Origin: Megalobrama amblycephala
Taxonomy: Eukaryota > Chordata > Actinopteri > Cypriniformes > Xenocyprididae
Assembly: GCF_018812025.1 (NCBI RefSeq)
Contig: NC_063045.1
Location: forward strand, 50,013,691 to 50,077,690
Reading direction: 5' to 3'
Length of the DNA stretch: 64,000 nucleotides
Shown: piece by piece, positions 34,333 through 46,082 of the stretch
Position numbering within the stretch: the stretch's first letter is position 1
Layout: every line of letters begins with the position of its first letter
Notes under the pieces: model-generated
Database searches by the model: none
The model's input: the letters and a program-made list of their open reading frames with translations, nothing else
What the model was told of the DNA's origin: nothing
Program-made: the position numbers and the translations under genes

Positions 34333-34445
34333 AAAGAGATAGTTCACCTGAAAATGACAATTCTGTCATCGTTACTTACCCTCTTGTCATTCTAAAGCTA
34401 TATGACCTTCTTTTCTTCTGTGGAGCAAAAAAGAAGATAATTTGT
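34333..34445. mobile_element. Half of a TTAA-type miniature element
   Basis: The left end AGAGATAGTTCACCTGAAAATG and the following CTTTTCTTCTGTGGAGCA are characteristic of the same group as elements A-E. Related short fragments lie near 36471-36545 and 51083-51140. No matching right end was found. Confidence 0.55.
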
Positions 34446-35834
34446 ATGTATAAGATCTGCAAAGTTACAAAGCTCATTGTCTCCCACAAAAGAGATTTAT
34501 TCTATCTAACAGAGAATACTGCTCCAGACCTGCCTAAAATGCCTCGATCAAAGTCCAGCTATTACTTCCACAAACATCTATGTCACAATTTGAAATATTA
34601 GCATAATTCCCGCCCAAAGGCATATGCGTTCATGCCATGTTGGTTCCAATTGATCCGCTTGATCATCCTCAGTTTCAGAATATGAATTGGGCATGAACTG
34701 ATCTGGTAAAACTGACAACATTATTTAAGGGTTAGTTCACCCAAAAATAAAAATTCTGTCATTTATTACTTACCCTCATGCCGTTCCACACCTGTAAGAC
34801 CTTCATTCATCTTCAGAACACAAATTAAGATATTTTAGTTGAAATCCGAAAGGCCTCCGTGAGGCCTTCATAGGGAGCAATGACACTTCCTCTCTCAAGA
34901 TCCATAAAGGTACTAAAAACATATTTAAATCGGTTCATGTGAGTACAGTGGTTCAATATTAATATTATAAAGCGACAAGAATTTTTGGTGCACCAAAAAA
35001 ACAAAATAATGACTTATTTAGTGATGGCCGATTTCAAAACACTGCTTCATGAAGCATCGGAGCACAAATGAATCAGTGTATCGAATCATGATTCAGATCG
35101 CGTGTCAAACTGCCAACGGCTGAAATCACGTGACTTTGGCGCTCCGAACAGCAGATTCGATACACTGATTCATTTATGATCCGATGCTTCCTGAAGCAGT
35201 TTTTTTTAAATCGGCCATCACTAAATAAGTCGTTATTTTGTTTTTTTGGCGCACCAAAAATATTCTCATCGCTTTATAATATTAATACTGAACCACTGTA
35301 CTCACATGAACTGATTTAAATATGTTTTTAGAACCTTTATGGATCTTGAGAGAGAAAGTGTCATTGCTCCCTATGGAGGCCTCATGGAGCCATCAGATTT
35401 CAACTAAAAAATCTTAATTCATGTTCTGAAGATGAATGAAGGTCTTACGGGTGTGGAACGGCATGAGGGTAAGTAATAAATGACAGAATTTTGATTTTTG
35501 GGTGAACTAACCCTTTAACTGTTTGCATTTACATTTGCTTTGGAAGCTGAAACTCATGACGCGTTACCTTTCCAACATGCGCTTGAGGTGTTTGGCCAAT
35601 CACAGCGCGCTGGTTCAGCTGGCCAATCAGAGCACTCTGGGCTTTTTGGAAGGAGGGGCTTTGTAGAGCATTTTAGACAGACTGAGAATAGAGGTTCTGC
35701 AATAATTTAGTAATTTAATAATTTAGTATGTGAAAAAAATAATGTTTTTTGAACATTAAAGCATGTTAGTCTATTGTAGTACACCCAAAAATCAAAACAC
35801 TGAACTATTAAAATAGCATTATATGTCCTCTTTA
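34446..35834. mobile_element. Older TTAA-type element, host of element B
   Basis: The left part (GATCTGCAAAGTTACAAAGC, CCCACAAAAGAGATTTATTC) and right part (35520-35834, ending ATTATATGTCCTCTTTAA) resemble the AAAGGGGAC-type family seen at 21018 and 54111. Element B interrupts it at a TTAA. The left end is truncated. Confidence 0.55.
34729..35514. mobile_element. TTAA-flanked palindromic element B
   Basis: The 786-bp element is bounded by TTAA (34725-34728, 35515-35518). The two halves are reverse complements along nearly the full length, so a single strand can fold into a hairpin of about 380 bp. The inner words GGTGCACCAAAAAAACAAAA and TGATGGCCGATTTCAAAACA are shared with C and E. Confidence 0.88.
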
Positions 35835-37959
35835 AAATATAATCATTGCCCAAAAGGCGTGAGAATGAAGTTCGAAATCTCTAAAACCAGGAAGTGCACG
35901 TTCCCCTCAGCGATCATGGTTGCTACACCCTTAGTCGCAGTACTAGATAAGAGAGGCCTTGCCTTTTCCTGTGATTCATGAGATAAATGCTTCGCTCTAA
36001 AAGTCGTGCTAGATCATTTTTCATCCACGCTCTGGTTCGTGCTCTCTCGTTTTCCCTCTTCTTCAGCATTCTGCTTTCCATCTTTCTGTATTTCAGTGAT
36101 CAGTGTGTCTATGTGACTATGATTGAGGAAGCAGTAGCTTGTGTCTATGAGAAATTGCCTGGGCTCGCTGAAGAGGCCGTAAATAAGCCTCCTGTGGGTC
36201 TTTTCAGATGGCCCTGTAATCGGGCCTTGTTCATATAGAATGGCCGGCACAGTGCTTTTGACTGGACGAGAGAGAAACAGTAATTGTCTGCACAATGAGT
36301 TTGGTGAATGGACGCCCAATCTGTGTGTGTCTAAGATGACTCATATGCTCACTGACTGGGCGATTAACCGATTACCCAACTTTTTTGCCCTGCCTATTGA
36401 AAACTCCCTCTGCTTGATTGTCCTTATGTAACAGCGATTGCACCTCAGTGTCAGTCAATGACAGTCACAATCACATGAAAATGACAATTCTGTCTTCATT
36501 TACACACTCTCATGTCGTTCCAAACCTATGACTTACTTTCCCCAATTTTAAAGAGTATGTTTGTCATTGTTTTACATGAAATTACAATGAAAGGTCATAA
36601 TAGCTTAGAGAGAAATTTAGGCCATTTAACTGCAACTTTATTGAGATGGTGAACTGAACTTGAGAACGGAATTGGTCCCATTTGTGAATGAATCTTTGAA
36701 AAAAAAAGTTGTGAACTGGATCAGATGGTTCATTAAAAGAATGATTCAGAAGAATGATTTAGTAGAACAATTCAAAAGAATGATTTATTCACGAATTGTA
36801 CATCGCTACAGGTTTGTTTTTCACGCAGAGCTACCTTATAGCTTCAGACGACTTGGAATATAGAGTATAGACACATATTTACCACTTGAATGAAACTTTA
36901 ATTCCAGTGGAAGATTTCAGTGGCACCTCAACTCCCATAATTCTCTGTGGAAGTATATCTCAGTATAATGCTAGCAGTTCTCAATGGCAATCTTGCTGTA
37001 TTATCAACAACTATGTCAAGAATTCATTGCAGTGTGTTTTGTATAAGGAACCTGCTCACTTAAGTCTATGAGCTATTTGTCCCGCTATTAAGAGCTTGTC
37101 AAGGTCACGTTTGCCTTATATTCTCACGAGTCCTATTCACATGAGCTTCTCACGTGACATACATATTCTATGACCGAAGACGGATGCTCTAAACCACATG
37201 CTGAGATCTTTCACACTTCAAGTTTGCGTGCTCCTGCCTGGCTACCCAGAAGTCTTAGCTGTGGCTCTCTGATGAATGACAATACTCTTTGTTATTTGTA
37301 CATTTACAGTATTTTAAGCACAATATTAACTTGAGCAAACTAGTTTTTTTTTTTTTTTTTTGTCATAATATTAGTTGGCTTCTCACTCAAAAACCACTTG
37401 TTCTCTTTACATTCTGATGTGGAGTGCTTTTGGCTATAAAAATGGAAATGAAAAACAGACCCTTGGCAAATCGGCTTTTTAATGTTTCATCTTGCAACAT
37501 TTGCACAGCAATCAAAAAGTTTTTGCATGGAAAGATGTTTTGCTTGACTGATGATGATTTATGTTTTTTATTTTCTTCTTTTTTTCTAATGCCTCCATGG
37601 AGTCAAAATTGAAGGTTTGTGGCTTTTAGTCCATGTTAGTGTTAAGGCTTATCTGTATGCTAATGCACTCCTAAACACTGACAAAATAAACCATGTACAG
37701 CATATAAATATAACAGCGGATGTAGCAATGCATTTCTTTTTCTTCCAGGAAATTGACCATAAATATTCACTTTTTTTTTGTCATTGATAAAAATGTATTA
37801 GATTAAATACCCCCTGCTTCTGACTAGCAATAGCTAGTAGAAGTTTAGGTTACACTTCATTTTGATATTCCGCTTTAGTTGGTTAGTAGATTTTCTAAAG
37901 TGGGGCCAGTGTGAACGACGCTCGGGACAGTTGACAGAACTGTCACTTGCCCGATCGGG
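35835..37959. other. Mostly unique non-coding sequence
   Basis: A dispersed repeat piece lies near 36640-36820 (GAATGATTTATTCACGAATT). A T-tract lies at 37345-37362. No gene was recognised. The 83-codon frame at 35987-36238 has a hydrophobic stretch but no known domain. Confidence 0.4.
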
Positions 37960-39095
37960 CCAGTGCTGTAGGGTGTGCGTTATATATCGTCTATAATACT
38001 GTAATTGTTGATTTAACGATCTGACATTATAGAGTATGTCCCTCACTTTACAAAAACATACACATTGAGTGCACGCATACATTACGTGACGTAGCCTAGT
38101 TTAGTAGGTTAGACTAGTGCGCGTGCATATTTAGAGTGCACGCTTTGATTTAGTCTGTTAAAATGCATTTAGAATGCCCCCAGAATTCAAGATAATGGGC
38201 ATAAATGCCCCTGTAGCCTATGTCTTTTATATTTATATAATTTAATATAGTTAACCAGTATTACACGAAGAGCGCCATTTTTATCCAAATATAAGCATGA
38301 TTACAAATGTGATATTGATTTTATACAACGTACAGTTTAATAAACAGGCAGTTTATATTAAGTGACTTACATGTTAGACACCAAATCGCTTGTTTCGCTC
38401 TATTTCGTCAACGAAAATAGTTCCAAACAAAGTCCACAGAATTGTTTTGCGTCTCTGAGCAACACTTGAAATGAATCAGCCGTTTGAATGAATCGGTTGA
38501 ATCTCAATGACTCGCCCATTAACAGAGACTTACTGCCACCTCCTGGCGGGCAATTTCCCATTTAAGTATCTATTAATTTTATAATAATTTCAAATAACAG
38601 TAATTAACATTTTATATTTTCAACATTTCAAAACATTTATGCATCTGTAACTGCTTGAGTAATACATTTTAATAAAGTTTAATCTATAGTTATAGTTTTA
38701 CATTAAATTACAATTTCTGTACCTGAAAATCTCCTGTTTAAGCCCACATAACCTGAAAAGTACAGTTTATTTCATTTATGTTTATTCTGTTGTATTTATT
38801 TGTGCTATTACTTGTAATTTGATTATTTGTTCCTATTTTATTATTTACTGTTCACATGTCTAACAATATTTAAAATTTAAATGAGTTAGTAGCTCATAGC
38901 CTTATTTATTAAGGTTAAATGTATCCAAAACAACGAAAACAATAACTAGTCTTATTTTATAGGCCCATTTTCTTTTCTTTTACTTTATTTTTTTATTTTT
39001 ATTGTGGGGGCAGTGAAAATTTTGGCAGGGCAAGTAAAAATTTGAACCACTGGCCCAACCGGGCCAGTAGAAAAAGTCCTTTGCGTTGAGCCCTG
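37960..39095 (-). mobile_element. hAT-like element, related to the one at 49305, opposite strand
   Basis: The right end reads, in complement, CAGGGCTCAACGCAAAGGAC, a hAT-type terminus. In reverse complement, 37970-38110 matches 50325-50450 (GCGTGCACTCTAAAT, then ACTAGTCTAA, then ATATAxCGCACACCCCT), and 38395-38520 matches 50085-50210. The left end is not defined, so the copy is probably truncated. Confidence 0.6.
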
Positions 39096-40949
39096 AAAGT
39101 GTTACTGAAGATTATATTTAGCAACGTAGTTTGCTAGTAGTTTTATCAATTGAAAAAGTGACTGAAAGTGTTTTCATATGGGAACAAAATACGCATGTCA
39201 AAACATTTCATGGTTTCAACCAATTCATTATATGTGTTTAATGGTCTTTCTTTTTTCCTCATCTTTGCTTTACTTCTCTGTCCTTCAGTCATTTTTGTTT
39301 TCTCTGTTGGCATCACACTCACTCAGAGGTGTGATTTGATTGATTCAACTGTTCCCAGAAATCATATCTGTCGTTCACTTTTTTCAGATTTTTTTTTTTT
39401 AATTTGATAGTCTTGAAGCATAGTTTTTAACAGTGCAACACATGTAAAGAAATATAATACTTTGTCTCCATGCCCTCTTACAGCGCCATGTTCAGGTCAG
39501 CGACCTTTTTCTCTTTCTCATTTGTTCTTTTTTGGTATTTTAATTACCTCATTTGCATGATCTCCTTTTGTATCTGCCTTTGTGTTATTTCGCTCAACAG
39601 CTCTCACCATAGAAACAGTTATTGGATTCTGTTCTGCTGTTCGGTTCTGGCATAGCAATCTGGTTTCAATGAAGCCAAGTTATGATGGTCTTACATAACT
39701 GGTAAATTGTATTGTATTAAGCAATTACAGATTTCAAAACAGCGAACTGTACAGAGTAAATCGTTTATTTAGCAGTGCCAGCTTGTAAGACATGACCCAT
39801 GAATGCATGTACCACATGTTTGGTTTTCTATATTGCGATTATTTGATTTCCTAAATCGAATCTGAGCACAGTAACCAACGTCGGGCTCTCGTTTGTCTTG
39901 TTTATCTATAAAGACATTTCCCGCAGACGTTTTTTGGAAAGGCCAATATTTCTCCATAAAAGGGTGCATTCATAAACGCTCACTCTTTTAATGAGAGCGG
40001 TACATTGTTGTGTGATTGCAGTGGCTGCTGAAAAGCCCTCACAATAACAGGCTGTCTGAATGTGAGTTTCATTTGCACCGATAATGCTGTTGCTGTGTTT
40101 ACTGAGAGCTTTGGGTGTGTGAGGTGTGATAGAGAGATAATGTACTGCTGAAGTATCTGCAAGATTATCGCTCAAATGTTTATTGCTTGTTCTGGTAGTT
40201 TTATAGAATTATCATTCTGCTTCAAATGCCCATCTCTCTTTACTTCACTGAATCAGATTTATAATATCATTATAATTAAAAAATAAATTGAATGAAGTCA
40301 ATTGACTCTATAGCTCCAGGTTAGGTCCTCTCAAGAATGTGCTAATAAATCTTTCCAATCTCTTCGCTTTTCTTTTGGCAGCTTCTTTAGTTTTGAGGCC
40401 ACGGCCCCAGAAAACCCATAGCGGCTCTTTCCGATCCTTTCTTCTCTTTTATCCGTGGCTTCTTCGTCTTTACTCAGATTTAAGTCTTTAAACTTTTTAA
40501 TTTTCCACTGAGAGTCATAGCTTTAGGCTATTTACACCCAGAATACAGCTTCTTTTATCTGTTCAAGGTCCTTCTCCTGTTCCTGATTTTTATTACTGAG
40601 ACGTCCCACCCACCAAACTTTTGCTGAAAGTCTGATGCATATGGCACACTTAACTGGAAACACTTCAGGATTTTCAAAGTCGTCGTCTGGTTGGTTGAAT
40701 TCCTCCAGATGTCCGGGAGACGTGTGTGTCGCATTCTTTAATGGTCCGCCTGGAAACAAATGCTGTGACGCCAAACCCCCTTATGGAAAAAGAACATCGT
40801 CATGTTTACAAATGTGGCAATGAGTGATTACCAGGATCAACTAAATGCTGGATTTTCAAAAGTATGTGAAGTTCACGGCTCCATTGTTGCAGTAAACTTA
40901 CACAATGTTCTTGAATTAATATTTTATTAGATGTACGCCAGTCTGTTAT
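39096..40949. other. Apparently unique non-coding sequence
   Basis: No gene or transposon ends were recognised. Several T-rich runs occur at 39240-39560. Confidence 0.4.
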
Positions 40950-41120
40950 TGTAGAAACATCAACTTTACGTTTTCACACACCTAAACATGACGTGGAACA
41001 AAACAAACTGTGATTGGTTGCGTTACATGTCAGTCAAATGTCCTCTTGGGCAGTCCTTGGCCAATGAAAGCTGCGATAGATTCCAGACCTTCTGCCGTCA
41101 GTCTGAAAGACTGGCTATGC
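40950..41120. repeat. Dispersed repeat, counterpart of 5630-5680
   Basis: ACAAACTGTGATTGGTTGCG and the following TACATGTCAGTCAAA match the 5.6-kb segment in reverse complement. The repeat family is not named. Confidence 0.5.
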
Positions 41121-41518
41121 ACGACTTCGGTTTGGGTTGACATGTAGTTGCAAAGTTACTAATAGTCAGTAGAATGTATGTTGGGCGACCATCAAATAAA
41201 TTGTTAGCAGATTTTAAGCAGACATACTAATGACTGGTAGTTTACATATAGTTGCAAAGTTACTTAGTCCATTTTAGACATTCTGCTAACTATCAAAATA
41301 AAGTGTTACCAAAATCACTTTTTGGAACAACATACAGTAGTGTCAAAAGTGATGTCCGGCCTAGGAAAATTGGAAAATGTATAGTAGTTAAAATCTAAGC
41401 CCTAAAAGGTTCACACACCATAAAGGGCGATCCATGAAACATAAATGTTGTGCACTTGAGCAAGACACTAAACCCAAGCTTACTCCAGTGGGACGTCTCT
41501 GTAACAGAAGATGGTGAT

Positions 41519-41520
<2 letters not shown>
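41121..41520. other. Short non-coding stretch
   Basis: The near-repeats GTAGTTGCAAAGTTACT at 41144 and ATAGTTGCAAAGTTACTTAG at 41247 form a 100-bp spaced direct repeat. Confidence 0.45.
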
Positions 41521-41604
<84 letters not shown>

Positions 41605-42063
41605 CACGTTTTTGTGATTTACGAGGACACAAATTTGTATAATGACATAGGTATTACACTGACGTAAACATGAAATATGAGGACATTTCATGAGTCCTCG
41701 TATTTAAAATAGCTTTAAAAACATACTAAATAATGTTTTATTAAAAATGTAAAAATGCAGAATGTGTGTGTGTGTGTTTGTGAGTGTACTTGTTTTGACT
41801 ATACTTGTGAGGACCAAATGTCCTCACTTATATTGTGAAATACTTTCACAACCCAATAGTGAGGACATTGACTCCAGCCAAAATAGTTTTTCATTTAAAT
41901 CTAGTGATGTGCACATGTTTCTGTGATGGGTAGGTTTAGGAGTAGGGGTTGGGTTAGGTGATAGAAAATATCATTGACCTGATATAAAATCAATTGAAGT
42001 CTATGCAATGTCCTCACTGAGATAGCAAAATAAAGCTGTGTGTGTGTGTGTGTGTGTGTGTTT
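41521..42063. repeat. GT-flanked dispersed repeat, copy 2
   Basis: An 80-bp pure TG tract (41521-41600), a body homologous to 8787-8935, a second TG run near 41764, the palindromic GTGAGGACCAAATGTCCTCAC at about 41809, the GATGGGTAGGTTTAGG motif, then a third GT run (42040-42063). Confidence 0.7.
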
Positions 42064-42736
42064 GCAGGTGTGTGTAATGTGTAGGCTAATATATAGCAAT
42101 TCTGTAATATTTAAAACAGCTTTTTTAAAAGCCATTCAAACCTAAATGTAAACCAGTTAATTTCCAAAAATTCTCTTTTATGTATAAAACCATAAATCCT
42201 CAAAGCAGGAACAAAACACTTTTAATTCTAGCAATTATATTCACCCAGGTGAAAAAAGTGCACAAAAATACACTTTCATAATGTACATTTCATAATGTAC
42301 AAAGTGTTCTATTTTCATGCACTAATTTTGTATTTCATATACTAAAAAATCTTCTTTAGATAAGATAATCTTAAGAACATTTAAGTGTACTCAACTCTGC
42401 TATTTTGAGACACCATGAATATGAAATAAAATGTGCTTTTAACATACTATCTCTGTATTAAAAAAATGTATTTAGTTACCATTTGTAGTACACTTGAACC
42501 CATCTTTCATACACTTTTAAATACACTCATCAAACATAGAAAATACACTTATATGAATTATTTAATATATAAGAATAATATATGATAAATTTATACAAAA
42601 TGTATTGATAATGTATTGCCCACATATTTTTATACATTAAATTATTCATTTCAAATGTATTGTAACTATGTTAATATTCCCGTTATATGATATAGGCTAC
42701 TTAACTACATGTTAATGGTGTCTTTAAATAGTATAC
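42064..42736. other. AT-rich non-coding stretch
   Basis: It holds a 15-base tandem word (TTCATAATGTACATTTCATAATGTAC) near 42275-42300. Nothing else was recognised. Confidence 0.4.
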
Positions 42737-42789
42737 TGTCACGCGAAATGAGGATTCAGTAGCGAATGCAGCAAATATCAGTTTATTAA

Positions 42790-44013
42790 AGCGGAACTCA
42801 GTAAGATTTGCAAAGTTCCCCCTACAGTTTCCTTCAGTGAATCACACTGTCGTAAATACTCCAAGCGCAGCTCTGCACTACAACGACTACAACGCTCACC
42901 AGCGCAGTAGTTTTGCAAATACAGTACAAGAAAGAGGAGGTGGGTAATTTGCAAATACAGTACACTCGATGGAGGTGGGTAATTTTCGAAATTGTCTTAT
43001 AAAGTCATAATATTGAATTACCGTAAAGCATTTTGTCACTCTCGTGTGAACGTGAACATGAGGCGAGATTGTAGGCGTTTCTCAATGTCAAGGAAGGATC
43101 CTCAGAAGCCAGAATTTCGAGGATGCTACGTCATCGACATCCGTCGAAGGACTGTTCCAATTTCGAGGATCCTCGGAATTTCAAACAAGGACTGAGTCCT
43201 TCGTTTGAAAAATATCCCATACACAGGAAAGGATGCATATGTGTAGCCTTCGCGCTCTCAAATCACCCACAATCCTATGCACGCAGCTTTGCGATCTTGT
43301 TCAAAAATGTTTTAAAAAAATGTTGGACGTTAGCGGGCAATATGCTTTCAAATGTAAGTATATTTACGTTACCAAACATTTGTTATAACTGTAGTAAATA
43401 TGTCAGATAAATAAAGTTTAACGTTTAAATGCCAGTACAAATTACTACCGTATTGATATTATAAATTATACAAATACAAATTACGTTATTGATGGCTAAC
43501 TGAACCGGACCGTCATTTAACAATTGTTAGCTTGGTTGCCGTCACCGGCATTTCCTTTATAAATAACTAGTTAAGTTGTCCAAAGTAATTTAACGTTAAT
43601 ATTATACCATTATACCATTCACAGCGTTATTCATAGCTTTCTCGTCTTTTTTAACAGGGACCAAGGAACAAACGGAGGCGTTCATACGTCTCCGTGTAGA
43701 AAACAAACAGCTGTTTACCGGGGGGTAATCACGCAATGACGTGCACTTGCTAGTCTGTTCCATTTACGTGTTCTCTGAATGCTAAAGAGGAGCCTCGCCT
43801 AGCCTCTGAAGGAAGTGACTTGGAAGGACCAGTCCTGCCAAGGAAGTATCCTTGACATTGAGAAACGCCTTGTGTCTTGCAAATGCCGTTTTCTGGCATA
43901 GACGTGCCAGAGGGGGTTAGTGCTCGCCTCAAACACACCACTACAAGTCAATTAACCATCGTAAGGACTTAGAAAACTATTTATGAAGTTAAAAAAAGTT
44001 ACTTAGTTCTGCT
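42790..44013. mobile_element. TTAA-flanked element inserted in the LTR relic
   Basis: The ends AGCGGAACTCAGTAAGA and TTACTTAGTTCTGCT are inverted copies, with TTAA on both sides (42786-42789 and 44014-44017). A further element is nested inside at 43073-43870. Confidence 0.7.
43073..43870. mobile_element. Third-level nested element with AGGCGTTTCTCAATG ends
   Basis: The left end AGGCGTTTCTCAATGTCAAG is exactly inverted at the right end (43851-43870). Neither a clear target duplication nor a coding frame was found, so the superfamily is not assigned. Confidence 0.65.
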
Positions 44014-44262
44014 TTAAGAAAAATAGCAATAGGAAAGATAACAAGAGTCAGGCGTCGTGGGTGCAGATGGCAAAGTATTGCTTGGTAGTGCAGAGACTGC
44101 AATGAACAGTCTTCCGACAAGACTCCAACAGGTAATCCAAAACTGCCTCGACAGGGAATATCCATAACAGGAACGAAGAATGAGAGACTCAAACACAGCC
44201 AGGACTAACACTGCACAAACACACCAATGATCTGACAACACAGGGCAAAATGCACAGACATT

Positions 44263-44893
44263 TAGAGTGCTTTCACACTTGGTTCGATTGCCTGGACCGA
44301 ACCCGAGTTCGATTGCTCCCCCCTCCCCTGCCCCCACTGAACTGTGTTCACATTATATTATTTGGGTCCGGCGGTTCGTTTGCATCATCAAACCAGCAGC
44401 TCCAAACCAGTTTACTCCGTTGCTTAGTAACGACAGCGCAGGAGAAGGCGGCAAAATGCCTAACGTTGCTCTCCTCACTTTTGTATTTTTGTTTTTGAAC
44501 CGTTGGTTTTGTTCATGGCACTTGTGTCTATCTGCCACGAATGTAGAACGCTGAAGGCGAGCAGAAATGAGATACACTACAGCTCTCTGCTTGCAGCACG
44601 TCAGTCACGCTCATCAGGAAAGTGAGTGAAACACACACACAAACACACTTTTTTTATCAAAAAATACGGCATTAATAGTGGTTTACTTCCACAATTTGGT
44701 TCATATCAGATGCAAACCATACCGGAGTTCACTTGAACCGCACCCCAGACCACCCTTTTTAAGCGGACTTGGGTACGGTTCACGGGTGCGCACCTGAGTT
44801 CCGAAGACAATGTTCACATCATCCAAACGTACCGAACTCTGACGTCAAACGAACCCGGATGCGCACCAAAAGTGCTAATGTGAAAGCACCCTA
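44263..44893. mobile_element. Miniature element with TTAGxGTGCTTTCACA ends
   Basis: The ends TAGAGTGCTTTCACACTT and AATGTGAAAGCACCCTAA are inverted. The interior repeats the motif GGACCGAACCC / GGTTCG / CGTACCGAAC on both halves. No coding content. Confidence 0.65.
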
Positions 44894-44935
44894 AATAGTG
44901 GCGCTGATAAGCCCCAGCTGACGCTGATCAGCTCA

Positions 44936-45038
44936 TCAGCAGCAACATGTAATGTACCAGTTATCAATGTAAAGCTGCTTTGACACAATCTAAATTGTAA
45001 AAAGCGCTACATAAATAAAGGTGACTTGACTTGACTTG
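44936..45038 (+). mobile_element. LINE 3' tail, second copy
   Basis: AAAGCTGCTTTGACACAATC and AAAAAGCGCTACATAAATAA are followed by ACTTG pentamers. This is the same tail type as at 23774-24077. Confidence 0.7.
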
Positions 45039-45331
45039 TTTGTTGTCAAACGCAAAAATTAGTTTATTTTTAATTATTAAAAAATGGCATTATTTTATAT
45101 GAAAAAGTTAACAGTTGTACTTTATTGACAAACTATTTTAGTTTGTCTTGTATATTTTTTTGATTAGATCAGATAACATTTTAATCTGTTGTATGGTCAT
45201 GTTACAATGTGCCCCACCTATGGGGCATGTTGTCACATTTCTCTTCCATTCTTTCCGGGTAAATCAAGAAAAAAGTATACACTGTATTAATGAAACAAAA
45301 CCACATAATTGTACTAGGCGTGTGAAATTAA

Positions 45332-46078
45332 AGGGTTAGTTCACCCAAAAATGAAAATTCTGTCATTTATTACTCACACTCGTTCCACACCTGTAAGACC
45401 TTCGTTAATCTTTAGAACACAAATTGAGATACTTTTGTTGAAATCCGATGGCTCAGTGAGGCCTGCATAGGGAGCAATGACATTTCCTCTCTCAAGATCC
45501 ATAAAAGTACTAAAAACATACGAGGTACAGTGGCTCAATATTAATAATATAAAGCGATGAGAATATTTTTGGTGCGCCAAAAAAGAAAACAAAATAACAA
45601 CTTATATAGTGATGGCTGATTTCAAAACACTGCTTCAGGAAGCTTCGGAGCAAAAATGAATCAGCGGTTCGGAGCGCCAAAGTCACATAATTTCAGGAGT
45701 TTGGCGGTTTGACACGTGATCTGAATCATGATTTGACACGCTGATTCATAACACTCCGAACCTTCCTGAAGCAGTGTTTTGAAATCGGCCATCACTAAAT
45801 TGTTTTTTTGGAGCACCAAAAAAATTTGCGTCGCTTTATAATATTAATATTGAACCACTGCACTCACATGAACTGATTTAAATATGTTTTTAGTACATTA
45901 ATTGATCTTGAGAGAGGAAATGTCATTGCTGGCTGTGGAGGCCTCACTGAGCCATCGGATTTCAACAAAAATATCTTAATTTGTGTTCCGAAGATTAACG
46001 AAGGTCTTACGGGTTTTTTCAATGGCATGAGGGTGAGTAATTAATGACATTATTTTCATTTTTGGGTGAACTAACCCT
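45332..46078. mobile_element. TTAA-flanked palindromic element C
   Basis: It has the same termini as A (AGGGTTAGTTCACCC and complement) and TTAA borders (45328-45331, 46079-46082). It shares inner sequence with B and E, including TGATGGCxGATTTCAAAACA. The two halves are reverse complements. Confidence 0.88.
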
Positions 46079-46082
46079 TTAA

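Larger units (their letters stand above)
42737..44935 (-). mobile_element. LTR relic broken by two insertions
   Basis: On the minus strand, 42737-42785 reads AATAAACTGATATTTGCTGC ... CGCGTGACA, the polyadenylation signal and 3' terminus of an LTR. The LTR or its element seems to continue at 44018-44262 and 44894-44935 (CAGGACTAACACTGCACAAA and flank), after removal of the elements at 42790-44013 and 44263-44893. The far end is lost next to the LINE tail. Confidence 0.5.

Noticed and set aside
35987..36238. 83-codon frame with a hydrophobic segment
   Set aside because: The hydrophobic run comes from a pyrimidine-rich stretch. No family was recognised.
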